This document shows, in pieces, positions 14,855 to 22,821 of a stretch of DNA of 24,244 bases. This stretch comes from Geothermovivens sp964644845. GTDB taxonomy: Bacteria; Zhuqueibacterota; Zhuqueibacteria; Oleimicrobiales; Geothermoviventaceae. The stretch covers positions 1-24,244 of the forward strand of contig CAZXXS010000074.1 in NCBI GenBank assembly GCA_964644845.1. The letters run 5' to 3'. Position 1 is the first letter of the stretch; every line of letters begins with the position of its first letter. Made by a program: the position numbers and the translations under genes. A model generated the notes under the pieces. It did not search any database. It saw only the letters and a program-made list of their open reading frames with translations, and had not been told where the DNA came from.

Positions 14855-16438
14855 TCACACGATTCTTCGCTTCACTGGGTCCCAGTAGACTTTGCGGCCT
14901 TCCAGGTAAGATCGCGTTGCCATGTGGCAGGTGATGGCTTCTTCGAAACCGCGATCGATGTTGCAGCTTGGCTGGCAACCGTTGCGGATGCAGTTCAGCC
15001 ACTCGGCCATGTGCAAATGGGTGACGTCCACGAGCTTACCGCCCCGGTAGGTGTACATCAAGCCCCGACTCGCGAAGTATTTTTGACTGGCGGAGGTAAC
15101 GACGTCAAGTTCCTTGAGGCCGGGCTGGTAAGAAAAAAGCGGTAAGGAGGTGTCAATCAAGCCCGTCTCAATGTCTTTTTTAAACTGGGTTGAGAACGGG
15201 TCGACGTCCACGACAAGGTCGCGGCCGACAATCATGGTGGCATCGTGGCCCATGATCATTTTGGGCCTCCCTTTCGCGCTGGCTAAGGTCGCGCTGTAGA
15301 TCAGCGTCAGGTCACGGTCCGGATACTCGTACACCACCTGGAAGACGTCGGGGACATCTCGGCCGTCCTTGTAAAAGTAGATGCCACCCGAAGCCACAGC
15401 CGAATGTGGGATGCCAAGGTCAAGGATCTGGTTTACTGCGTCATACTCATGGGAGAGCAGGTCGCCAGCCAGGCCAGTGCCGTAATCGTACCAGCAGCGC
15501 CAGCGGAAGAACCGTTCCTTGCTGAACGGCACTTTGTGTGGTGCTGGTTCTTGAAACTGCTCCCAGTCAATGGTTTCGGGACTTGCCTTTTCGTGAATCT
15601 TGTACACCCAGGCACCCTCGGGGGTGTTTCGGTTGGTCGTGGTCTGGACGAGCGTAATCGGCCCCAGGATGCCCCTGGCTACGATCTCACGGGCTTTCTT
15701 GTAGCTGTCCTGCTGTCGGTTTTGGTGGCCGAGTTGAAACACGATGCCGCTGCGCTTCACAGCGTCGACGACCTGGTACACTTCTTCCTCGGTGCGAGTC
15801 ATGGCCTTTTCGGAGTACACGTGTTTGCCCGCTTTGGCTGCGTCGACAATGATACGGGCGTGCCAGTGGTCGGGTGTGGCAATGATCACCGCGTCGACGT
15901 CGTTCGACGCCAGCAAGTCCTGGTAGTGCCGGTAGCGTTTGGCAGGCTTCAAACCGCCGGAGCCACCTCCCGGGCGCACGTCGTTCTGGGAAGCGGCGAT
16001 GGCTTCCTCAGCGCGGACGTCAAAAAGGTCGCACACAGCGGTGACCACCACGTTCAGATCCTCCTGACCGAGGAAAGCCTCGATCTGCCGGCGTGCGTTC
16101 TCGGAATCCCGGCTTGTCCACTCCGGTGTTGCAAATCCCGCAGCGCGCAGGAGGGCGTGACCACGGCCCCCGTAGCCGATGATGCCCAGACGGATCAGTT
16201 CGCCTTTTTTTCGGAATGTGGTTTTCGGCAAAACCGCTGGGGCCTCTTTGGTCAGTCCCAGTCTGGAAAGCAGTTCCTCTTTCCGGGAACGGTCGGCCCC
16301 TACTTTTTTGACAACGCTGTAAGCAAAGGCCCCGAGAACCGGAACCGTAGCGAGCGACTTGAGGAAGTCCCGTCTGTCGAAACGTTTCTTGCTTTCCCCC
16401 TCGCTTTTTGCTTTGGAGGTGTTCTGATTGTCCGCCAT
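14855..16438 (-). CDS. Gfo/Idh/MocA-family NAD(P)-dependent oxidoreductase with Tat signal
   Basis: A 527-residue oxidoreductase. The N-terminus carries a twin-arginine signal, RRDFLK (22-27), then a hydrophobic stretch (VPVLGAFAY), so it is probably exported folded with its cofactor. The NAD(P)-binding fold follows with GIIGYGGRGH (85-94), AVIIATPDHWHARI, and EKAM (210-213), which replaces the family's usual EKP. The C-terminal domain includes HQNRQQDSY and DLLSHEYDAVNQILDLG. Members act on sugars, inositols and glycosides, and Tat-tagged long forms are abundant in planctomycetes and related polysaccharide degraders. ATG 16438 is preferred because AGGGAGA is spaced well upstream, and it is a single base away from the DoxX stop. 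The substrate is not predictable. Confidence 0.88.
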   Translation of the reverse strand: MADNQNTSKAKSEGESKKRFDRRDFLKSLATVPVLGAFAYSVVKKVGADRSRKEELLSRLGLTKEAPAVLPKTTFRKKGELIRLGIIGYGGRGHALLRAAGFATPEWTSRDSENARRQIEAFLGQEDLNVVVTAVCDLFDVRAEEAIAASQNDVRPGGGSGGLKPAKRYRHYQDLLASNDVDAVIIATPDHWHARIIVDAAKAGKHVYSEKAMTRTEEEVYQVVDAVKRSGIVFQLGHQNRQQDSYKKAREIVARGILGPITLVQTTTNRNTPEGAWVYKIHEKASPETIDWEQFQEPAPHKVPFSKERFFRWRCWYDYGTGLAGDLLSHEYDAVNQILDLGIPHSAVASGGIYFYKDGRDVPDVFQVVYEYPDRDLTLIYSATLASAKGRPKMIMGHDATMIVGRDLVVDVDPFSTQFKKDIETGLIDTSLPLFSYQPGLKELDVVTSASQKYFASRGLMYTYRGGKLVDVTHLHMAEWLNCIRNGCQPSCNIDRGFEEAITCHMATRSYLEGRKVYWDPVKRRIV

Positions 16439-16439
16439 C

Positions 16440-16952
16440 TTAGCTTTCTCCCTGGCTAACCAGCTTTCCAAAAATAAGACGGTCCAGGCCGATGACCTGG
16501 CTGGTGGGAAACGTCGTGAGAACAAAGAGGGCTGCCAGCTCAATCAGCACTTTGTTGACGATCAGGTAGCTTCCTTCCATCGGAATGCTGTAGCTGTAGC
16601 CGACGAAAGGTGGAGTACAGAGGTAGTACAGCAGCAAAAGAATCATTCCGCCGATGCTGGCAAGTTGAGAAAGACATCCACACACGAGGGCCAGGCCGAT
16701 CAGAATGAGTGCCCAGATGTTCACCGGGTCAACCACATTCAGCACACTGGGGTGATTTGCAAGGTAGTGGAAAAAACCAGCGAAAGGTCCCTTCGATTCC
16801 AGGAGGTAAGAGGCGGATGTCCAGTACGGGTTCAAGAGTTTTGCAACACCTTCGTACAGGAAATGCCAGCCAATCAGCACGCGCAGAACCACCAGACCCA
16901 CAAGTTGAGCGGTGGTGTACTTCACACTCGTTGGGTAAAGTTCTCGCAGCAT
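16440..16952 (-). CDS. DoxX-family membrane protein
   Basis: A 170-residue inner-membrane protein with about four helices (near 15-33, 80-96, 100-112 and 130-147). VVLRVLIGWHFLYEGVAKLL at 21-40 is the DoxX signature; the segment SYLLESKGPFAGFFHYLA follows. DoxX relatives include the small subunit of thiosulfate:quinone oxidoreductase (DoxD/DoxA) and many proteins of unknown role in redox or sulfur metabolism. It is the first gene of a pair; only one base separates it from the Gfo/Idh/MocA start, so they are co-translated. It may serve as a quinone-side membrane partner for the exported oxidoreductase, an inference from the pairing alone. A good predicted promoter lies about 100 bases upstream. 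Confidence 0.82.
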   Translation of the reverse strand: MLRELYPTSVKYTTAQLVGLVVLRVLIGWHFLYEGVAKLLNPYWTSASYLLESKGPFAGFFHYLANHPSVLNVVDPVNIWALILIGLALVCGCLSQLASIGGMILLLLYYLCTPPFVGYSYSIPMEGSYLIVNKVLIELAALFVLTTFPTSQVIGLDRLIFGKLVSQGES

Positions 16953-17802
16953 GGGATCTTAGCCTCGCGCTTAGTGTTGGAACGGCCGACCTCCGACGAA
17001 TTTTGGCTTGCCCCGATTTACCAACCAGGTGTTCCCGGGTTTCGACTCACAAACAAATGTAAGAAATTTCCCACAACGGTGTCAAAGACATTCGTCAAGA
17101 TTCCCAGTTAACCGCAAGAAAAGAGGCGGTGGTGAAGAAGGATGCCTGCGTCGGCCCTGTGCGTCCACGCCGATTCCTTGTGACCGAAAAACACTGAGAC
17201 GGAAAGCCCAATCCCCTTCCTGCAGGTCGACGATCCCCCAACCCTTTTGCAGCCCTCAGTTTCGTTCCGGTGCCAGGGAAGCGAATCATCTTGGCCGCCG
17301 CAGGAGAAAGCTTTTCTACCGTCTACGCATTTTGGGACCTTGATCTGATTCGAGCCTTTGAAGTCCACCGTCGGCAGACGAACGGGTTCACAACGCTGAC
17401 CGTGCTGAATCCTGTCCTTGGTGTGAACGCGACACCCCTGCTGTGAGAATCGCTGCGAGAAGGTACCACTGTTCCCACTGCCGTGGACAGGTTGGGTGCC
17501 CACCACCACGACGTGGGGGGCGGACAGCTTGCTGCAAGCGCTCCGCGCGGTCTCCAGGTGCCCTGGGAAACTTCTTCAACCCGGCGCAGCACTTCGGACG
17601 AACGCCTCCGCTACCTTTTGGGCTGCTGCGTTGGATCGCCTGGGCAGAAGGCAAACTTCGGCTCGGCTCGCCAGACTGCGTCGTTTGCTCTTTGCTTGTA
17701 CAGGCTCAGCCCAACTGGGTTGCTCGGTGGGTGGACCGAGTTCGCCTGGGTTCCGGAAGGTCGGTTCGTCTCTTTGCGGAACCCGAGTGCTGGCAATGGC
17801 AG
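16953..17802. other. 850-base stretch without a supported gene
   Basis: The largest gap. Open frames exist on both strands (17108-17509 minus, 17443-18336 plus) but translate to arginine, proline and cysteine-rich sequence with no family. The right-hand part has several small hairpins: CTCGGT (17723-17728) with ACCGAG (17735-17740), and GGGTTCCG (17748-17755) with CGGAACCC (17777-17784). The second is just past the stop of the minus-strand zinc-ribbon gene but lacks a T-run. The left part holds the DoxX promoter. Confidence 0.5.
17056..17085 (-). promoter_or_regulatory. predicted sigma70-type promoter of the DoxX-Gfo/Idh operon
   Basis: On the minus strand, a perfect -35 TTGACA (17085-17080) and TACATT (17061-17056, 4 of 6) are separated by 18 bases, in an AT-rich island within GC-rich surroundings. 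The predicted start is about 95-100 bases before the DoxX ATG at 16952, leaving room for a leader. Confidence 0.6.
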
Positions 17803-18027
17803 CTAAAACGAAGCTCTCAACCAGAGGACAAACGCCAGTGCAAGAATCACAAAGCCCACACAAGCGAGGATCACTTTCGCAAGTGCAGCACGACCACGGC
17901 GGACCGGGCTGAAAGGCATTCTGTGCCGCGGGTCCCCGTGGTGCTGACCAGGGGCAAACGAGAAGCCGCAGCTGGAACACTGCGGGGCCGGGTCCGGATT
18001 TGGTGCTCCGCACCGAGGACAGATCAC
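17803..18027 (-). CDS. small zinc-ribbon membrane protein
   Basis: A 74-residue protein. The N-terminus has a two-knuckle zinc ribbon, CPRC (Cys3, Cys6) and CSSC (Cys17, Cys20), followed by GFSFAPG. A basic linker then leads to one membrane helix (about 50-70: KVILACVGFVILALAFVLW). Such proteins are common in bacteria and mostly uncharacterised. The start is GTG 18027 with GAGGAAA about 7 bases upstream. It begins 34 bases after the sulfatase stop and is likely the last gene of that operon. The presence of a clean ribbon and helix in a small frame argues strongly that it is real. Confidence 0.75.
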   Translation of the reverse strand: MICPRCGAPNPDPAPQCSSCGFSFAPGQHHGDPRHRMPFSPVRRGRAALAKVILACVGFVILALAFVLWLRASF

Positions 18028-18061
18028 CCGGTTTCCTCGCGAGGAAAGAACGACCAGCCGA

Positions 18062-19570
18062 TTACCCTTCCGTTAGCGTCAGTTTTCCCGCAAGTGGATC
18101 CCGGGTTTCGCGCATCCAGCGGTCCAACTCCCGGTCCAGTCGTCGGAGAACGTTTTGCTGCGCGGGTGCTTCTGCCAGATTGTACAGTTCCCACGGGTCA
18201 GTTTTCAGATCGAAAAGTTGCACCGCGCCCACGTGAGGGTACCGGATCAACTTGTAGCGTTCTGTACGCACCATGCGCTGGTACTCCCGGTAAGCGCCGT
18301 AAATCGAGTCGTAAAGTTTGCTTTGCTCTCCCGTAATCAACGGCACCAGGCTCGGAAACTGCACGGTGTCTGGCACGGGAATTCCCGCCATCTCACATGT
18401 CGTGGCGAAGGCACTTTGCAGGTAAACAAGGGCATCCACCCGTTGCCCTTGCGGGATTCCGGGGCCGCACCACACAAAAGGCATTCGCACCGCGCAGTCG
18501 TACTGGTTTTGTTTGCCCATCAGGCCGTGTTCACCGACGGCCAGCCCCTGGTCCGAGGAGAAAATGATCACCGTGTTCTCCGCTTCGCCAGACTTTTCCA
18601 GACTTTTCAGGATGCGGCCGATCTGGTAATCCGTAAAAGTGATCAGGGCGTAGTACTCTCTCAGATGAACGCGGATGGCCTCCTCCGTTCGAGGGAAAGG
18701 TGCCAGCAATTCGTCACGGATGCGAGCATCGCCTTGGTCGAACGGGTGTTCGGGCAAGAAGTTTGGGGGGACGCGGATTTTGTCCAGCGGGTACATGTCC
18801 AGGAATGCTTGCGGCGACTGGCGAGGGTCATGTGGGCTGTGAAAAGCCACGTACATGAAAAAGGGCGATCCACCGTTGCCTTTCCGCGAGCGCAGGTAGC
18901 CGATGGCGGCGTCGGCCCACAATTGAGCGCTGTGAACGATTTTGCCGTCCACGTGGCGCCAGTGGCCCAGCAGGGTGGAGTCGGAGGGACTCCAGCTGTT
19001 GCCCGGTCGCGGGCGGTTGTACGGGTCCTTGACGATGCCCTTCTTTCGGTTTTTTTCCGCGTTTGGGTCCTTGGACGGAAACATCCCCGGACCGTGTGGA
19101 CCAACATGCTTGAAGCTGCGCTGGAGGGCGCGATCGCCGTTGTGCCACTTGCCAGTCATGAAGGTGTCGTAACCGGCCTCGCCGAGCACCTGGCCCCAGA
19201 GCGGGTAGTCGTCGCAGTTGTTCCCGCCGCACGTCCACACGTACCGTCCAGTGTTCAGCATGGCGCGACTCGCGACACAGACGGCAGGAGTCCAGGAACC
19301 TTGGTTGAAACAGTGAGTAAAGGTGATGCCGCGACGAACCAGCCGATCGAGATTAGGAGTGTGTACGTCCGGGTTGTTCAAGGCGTGGACCGTCCGGAAG
19401 GCCTGGTCGTCTGTGAACAGAAAAAGAAAATTGGGCCGCGTGTAACCTGGTGCAGCGAAGCGCGCTTCTGGTTGCGAAGATGTACAGCCGTTCAGGCCAA
19501 AGAAGGCCAAGCCTGCAACACCAGCACCCGCCGTGCGCAGAAACTCCCGTCGATCGAACTTGCTGCTCAC
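18062..19570 (-). CDS. sulfatase with Tat-lipoprotein-like signal
   Basis: A 502-residue arylsulfatase-family enzyme that hydrolyses sulfate esters. The active-site signature is CVASR (Cys98), fitting C-x-(P/A)-x-R; the cysteine must be converted to formylglycine by a maturase not seen in the window. DDQ (54-56), GKWHNG and SSDQGLAVGEHGLMGK complete the metal-binding pattern. The N-terminus is a Tat signal, RREFL (7-11), followed by a hydrophobic stretch ending LNGC (Cys29), so it may be a Tat-exported lipoprotein. GTG 19570 is chosen, with GGGAAGG upstream; the frame is open to 19621 but would overlap the peptidase gene. It sits 40 bases after the peptidase. Probable role: desulfation of glycans or sugars in the periplasm or at the surface. 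Confidence 0.92.
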   Translation of the reverse strand: MSSKFDRREFLRTAGAGVAGLAFFGLNGCTSSQPEARFAAPGYTRPNFLFLFTDDQAFRTVHALNNPDVHTPNLDRLVRRGITFTHCFNQGSWTPAVCVASRAMLNTGRYVWTCGGNNCDDYPLWGQVLGEAGYDTFMTGKWHNGDRALQRSFKHVGPHGPGMFPSKDPNAEKNRKKGIVKDPYNRPRPGNSWSPSDSTLLGHWRHVDGKIVHSAQLWADAAIGYLRSRKGNGGSPFFMYVAFHSPHDPRQSPQAFLDMYPLDKIRVPPNFLPEHPFDQGDARIRDELLAPFPRTEEAIRVHLREYYALITFTDYQIGRILKSLEKSGEAENTVIIFSSDQGLAVGEHGLMGKQNQYDCAVRMPFVWCGPGIPQGQRVDALVYLQSAFATTCEMAGIPVPDTVQFPSLVPLITGEQSKLYDSIYGAYREYQRMVRTERYKLIRYPHVGAVQLFDLKTDPWELYNLAEAPAQQNVLRRLDRELDRWMRETRDPLAGKLTLTEG

Positions 19571-19610
19571 TTTGTGCCTTCCCGAATTTGTTTCAGCGCC
19601 AGAGAAGTAG

Positions 19611-20819
19611 CTACGAACCACTGGCGGCTTTTTTTGCGTGCATCTTTTCGTACTTTGCCATCAACTTGGCGACGGCATCTCTGTGAGCCAGGACGGTGAG
19701 CATTTTTAGCTTTACGTAGTCGTCGCGAAAGATGTAGTAGCCCTTCAGCTGGCCTTTACGGCTGCTGCGCCCCGAGTCTTTGATCAGAAACCAGTCGTGG
19801 CCGTACTTGTGGGTGAAGCCAACAGCGTGAATGCCGTGATCGTCGGTTGTCGTGTGATTGTAAAAACGGAATTCGCGGGCGTCCTGATTGATGAACTTGT
19901 CGGGGATGTCGAAAGTGGGTACAATGGCCACGTCCTCTTCCGGGACTTTCCCAGGCTCGGAAACGTCGCCGCCGAACACGAGAGAATAGCCGTTTTTCAC
20001 AGCATCCCGAATGGCCTGGTAGAAATCCGCCAGCGGTACATTGTAGTAAGCCCTGCTGTGCCACCAGTTGTCGGGAACTTTGTACTCACCCTGCGTCCAG
20101 AAGGGCACGCTTTCGGTGGACATTAAGGCCACGTAGTCGTCCAGCGGTAGTTTCAGGTACCTGGTAGCGTACTCCTGTGGCGTCATGGTTTGTCCTTCCA
20201 CCGTAACGCTCGTTGGGGGCTCTCCGAGGTACTTGTTCAAGATCAACTTTACGTACGCCAGAGCCTTGTCTTCGTCCCAGTAGCCGTGTTCCTTGCAGTA
20301 CTGCAGGTAGCTACGGAGCTCGTTGAACAGCGCCGTGTGGTTGTGCGCCGTCCGACCGTTGAGAAGGCCCGTGTACGCGCTCTCGGGTACACAACCGTAC
20401 TGCCGAATCCGTGCGATGACGGCATTTTGCTCCGATCCTTGCCCCAGAAATGAGTTTCCCTTCTCGCGGATGAATCGGCGTGCTTTCTCTACGTACTCCC
20501 AGTACACAACGTACATTTCCGAGAGCTTCACTTCCTTGCCCGTCAGCCGTTTCACTTCGGACTCCAGGAACGAAATGGTCGAAAATGCCCAGCAGGTTCC
20601 TGTCGTGTCCTGTTTAACAGGCGGATTGTGCCAGATGATCTGGAATTCGTCCAGCGAGTGCGGCCTCTTCAGCCTGGCTACATCCACTTTCAGGATTTGC
20701 CGCTCCTTGCCGTGGACTTTCTTGGTCACGTACACGGCTCTGTCCTGTGCAAACAGAGCGCTGGACAACGTAAAGCTTACCGTTGCAAACACCAGAAAGG
20801 TGAAAACTCGTTTGACCAT
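19611..20819 (-). CDS. secreted C1-family (papain/bleomycin-hydrolase-like) cysteine peptidase
   Basis: A 402-residue protein. The first 24 residues are a Sec signal peptide (VKRVFTFLV core, ALFA before Q). The catalytic motif QDTTGTCWAFS places Cys76 after the oxyanion glutamine. The second block, DDHGIHAVGF, supplies His331. At the position of the catalytic asparagine (NSW in papain and bleomycin hydrolase) the sequence is LIKDSG, with Asp348. A long insert between the two blocks resembles the bleomycin-hydrolase branch (C1B). ATG 20819 is chosen because AGGAGG sits 7 bases upstream; the longer frame from 20846 would place that site inside the gene. It leads a run with the sulfatase and a zinc-ribbon gene. 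It is probably a periplasmic peptidase or a close, perhaps altered, relative. Confidence 0.82.
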   Translation of the reverse strand: MVKRVFTFLVFATVSFTLSSALFAQDRAVYVTKKVHGKERQILKVDVARLKRPHSLDEFQIIWHNPPVKQDTTGTCWAFSTISFLESEVKRLTGKEVKLSEMYVVYWEYVEKARRFIREKGNSFLGQGSEQNAVIARIRQYGCVPESAYTGLLNGRTAHNHTALFNELRSYLQYCKEHGYWDEDKALAYVKLILNKYLGEPPTSVTVEGQTMTPQEYATRYLKLPLDDYVALMSTESVPFWTQGEYKVPDNWWHSRAYYNVPLADFYQAIRDAVKNGYSLVFGGDVSEPGKVPEEDVAIVPTFDIPDKFINQDAREFRFYNHTTTDDHGIHAVGFTHKYGHDWFLIKDSGRSSRKGQLKGYYIFRDDYVKLKMLTVLAHRDAVAKLMAKYEKMHAKKAASGS

Positions 20820-20890
20820 CGGGATCCTCCTGGTTTTGTCGAACATTGTGTTTCGGTTTGCCCAGAGACCTGCCTCCCTAAGAGCTCCGG

Positions 20891-20902
20891 GTTTCCGGAA
20901 AC
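20891..20902. repeat. 12-base perfect palindrome upstream of the peptidase operon
   Basis: GTTTCCGGAAAC reads the same on both strands and lies 72 bases before the peptidase start, in the presumed promoter region. It could be a dimer-binding operator; a 12-base palindrome can also arise by chance in 24 kb, though it is uncommon. Confidence 0.3.
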
Positions 20903-21107
20903 GTGGCCAATTTGTCGCCTAAGCCCAATGTACAGAACTCGCAGCAAAAGGGAGCCGGGTCGTAGGAACCTGGGTGCCGGGTGAAGTGGGGAACCCGCCC
21001 ACGGGAGCGCTGGCACGGACCCGAACGCTGGAAGCCTGCGTCGTCCAAAGCTTTTGCTGCCTTCGGAAAGCCGCGCTGGGCTGCGTTTTGCTCGAAACTG
21101 CTGAGCC

Positions 21108-22274
21108 TCAGGTTGGCGGGAGCTCGTACGCTTCGACCAGGTCGGCCACTTTGCGGACGCGCTCAATGTCGCCCCCGGGTGGAAGCTCATCCGAAATGCC
21201 GAGGATCAGGCGCGGTGCGAACATGTCGAGCACTTTCTGCGCGAAAGCCAGCAGCTCGTCTTCCGGTGTACTCGGCAGGAACAGAATCGCTGGGATGCCA
21301 TCCATCAGCATGGTGTCACCCAGTGCTTCCTTTAGCTCCTCGAGCGTCACGTCTCCCTGAGGGAGAGGGGTGGCTGCCTCGATGGCATCGAACCCCACCG
21401 TACCAAGGTAAGGCAGCAGCGGTTTTAACGCCCCATCCATGTGGATGTGGCAGAATTTGCCAGCCGCGTGAATCTGCGCGATGCGTTTCTGGTAGTAGGG
21501 AATCAGGTAGCGTTCGAAGTACGGTGGCGGATCCACAAAGGCGTCGATGTTGTCGCCGAAGTTGAGGATGGGAACGGGCGAAGCCAGCAGCACCTCGTAC
21601 ATCTGGTCATCCCACGCCTCGATGGCTTTCAGCAGATCCGCGATTTTGTCCGGGTAGTCAGTGAGAGCGTAGACCAGATTCTCAAAGCCCATGTAGTCGA
21701 CGACCAGGCGCTGGAAGGGGGCTCGTGGGTAGTACGTGTTGATGACACCCAGGTCGCCGAAGGCCTCATCGGCGATGCGGTAGTTGTGTTCATCAAACTG
21801 GAAGGTGGAGTGTTCCAGGACGTCGATCATCACGGGGATGTCGTCCGGACCTTTGATGAAATGTTCGTGGGGATAACCGTGCACAGCCACCTGGCGAATT
21901 TGCCCCCGGGGTGTTTCGTACACGGTAACCGTGCGGTCGCCTTCAACGTGTTGGTGTACTTTGATCCGGTTCTGGTCGATTTGAATCTCGAAAATGTCCA
22001 CGCCGAGGGTTTCTTGGGGGTAGCGCGGTGAAGCGTGGAGGGCGCGGTAGAGTTCGAGAAGGGTCAGACCGCGGTACTTTTCGGGTACCTGCCCGCCTTC
22101 GTACGGTTCAATCACCCGGTAGAACCCCTCTACGCGCTCGGGGTGGTGTACTCCCTCGGGGGGACGATTGCGCAGGCGGTTACCGTAGAACCAGTAGTAA
22201 ATGCGGGGCTGCCACACAACCCGGTCAACGGGTTCTCTACGGAACGTTCGGAGGATGCGTTCGCGGATGGTCAC
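21108..22274 (-). CDS. uroporphyrinogen decarboxylase-like (URO-D/MtaA superfamily) protein
   Basis: A 388-residue cytoplasmic protein of the URO-D superfamily, which includes heme-pathway decarboxylases and corrinoid or thiol methyltransferases. MTIRERILRTFRREPVDRVV is the standard family start (ERvl.al.g..pDRvP). GFENLVYALTDYPDKIADLL and the Cys275-His276-x-His278 cluster in KFCHIHMDG, in a region where methyltransferase branches carry zinc ligands, suggest a methyltransferase-like role more than heme synthesis. The N-terminal region also contains an unusual YYWFYGNRLRNRPP. The start is GTG 22274 with AGGAAAGGG upstream. Such genes are numerous near glycan genes in planctomycete-like bacteria, with unknown function. 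It appears to be a single gene. Confidence 0.8.
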   Translation of the reverse strand: MTIRERILRTFRREPVDRVVWQPRIYYWFYGNRLRNRPPEGVHHPERVEGFYRVIEPYEGGQVPEKYRGLTLLELYRALHASPRYPQETLGVDIFEIQIDQNRIKVHQHVEGDRTVTVYETPRGQIRQVAVHGYPHEHFIKGPDDIPVMIDVLEHSTFQFDEHNYRIADEAFGDLGVINTYYPRAPFQRLVVDYMGFENLVYALTDYPDKIADLLKAIEAWDDQMYEVLLASPVPILNFGDNIDAFVDPPPYFERYLIPYYQKRIAQIHAAGKFCHIHMDGALKPLLPYLGTVGFDAIEAATPLPQGDVTLEELKEALGDTMLMDGIPAILFLPSTPEDELLAFAQKVLDMFAPRLILGISDELPPGGDIERVRKVADLVEAYELPPT

Positions 22275-22319
22275 GGTGGGGCCCTTTCCTGCTGTGGTTC
22301 GGGGTGAACCTTGCGGCCA

Positions 22320-22348
22320 AATCTACGGCTCTCAAGGGAACGAAGCAA
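22320..22348 (-). promoter_or_regulatory. candidate promoter of the URO-D-like gene
   Basis: Minus strand: TTGCTT (22348-22343), 17 bases and TAGATT (22325-22320), about 46 bases before the GTG start. The -10 matches 4 of 6 and the -35 3 of 6 consensus bases, so it is a weak call. Confidence 0.3.
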
Positions 22349-22500
22349 GTGAAACCTGAGCCAGAATTCCCGACTTTCCCGGGGAAGCGCGCAAATACCT
22401 CGGAGCGGTCTGGCTCTTTCCTGGCGAAATCGTTTCCCGGCCAGGGCAGGACCTTAAAAGTGCTCTGCGTTCCCGATGGGGATTGGACCCTTGGCAGTGC

Positions 22501-22527
22501 GGGAACGGGCGGGCACGCCCGGTTCCC
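22501..22527. repeat. GC-rich hairpin in the divergent intergenic region
   Basis: GGGAACGGGCG (22501-22511) pairs with CGCCCGGTTCCC (22516-22527) with one bulged base and a 4-base loop. No T-run follows on either strand and no gene reads into it directly, so it is not a standard terminator. A role in the leader of the sqr message is possible. Confidence 0.4.
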
Positions 22528-22728
22528 TTAGTCGGCGCGTCGGAAGAAACTTGCTGCACGGGAGAGGATGACTTTTGGAGCGGATTTGAACGGCCGGACA
22601 ACAAATCCTCTCGTGCTTACCTGCAGCTCTGCAGACGAACATCGCACGAGCCCTGAGGCCAAACCGCCCGAAGGGATCGACGAGTTCGGGCCGCTGAACG
22701 GATTGCGCTAAGCTCCGGCTGCGGTAAC

Positions 22729-22745
22729 GTGACTCATTTTGTCAC
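22729..22745. promoter_or_regulatory. inverted repeat GTGAC-N7-GTCAC upstream of sqr
   Basis: A 5-base inverted repeat with a 7-base AT-rich centre, 77 bases before the sqr start. It is loosely like a CRP/FNR half-site pair (GTGA...TCAC), but the spacer between the core tetramers is 9 rather than 6 bases. It may be an operator for a sulfide-responsive or redox regulator; no regulator is encoded next to it. Confidence 0.3.
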
Positions 22746-22821
22746 ATTAGGTTCAGGAGTTCATCAAAGGAATGTCTGGATTGTTGCAAATCGGTAAGAA
22801 GTGCAAAGGGAGGAGGGAACC

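Larger units (their letters stand above)
22275..22821. other. 547-base divergent intergenic region
   Basis: Lies between divergent genes and should hold both promoters. No gene is supported. It contains a small inverted repeat GGTTC/GAACC (22296-22310), a strong GC hairpin (22501-22527) and GTGAC/GTCAC (22729-22745). A tRNA-like T-arm at 22582-22591 has no cloverleaf around it. Confidence 0.5.

Noticed and set aside
15404..16459. A 351-codon plus-strand frame opposite the Gfo/Idh/MocA gene
   Set aside because: A shadow of the real gene; the minus-strand product has a complete NAD fold and Tat signal.
18155..19699. A long plus-strand open frame (514 codons) opposite the sulfatase gene
   Set aside because: It lies antisense to a gene with intact catalytic motifs; its translation has no domain. 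Long antisense frames are common opposite GC-rich genes.
22540..22620. tRNA-like T-arm on the minus strand (GTTCAAATCC at 22591-22582)
   Set aside because: The T-stem has a mismatch, and no acceptor, D or anticodon arm can be folded around it.
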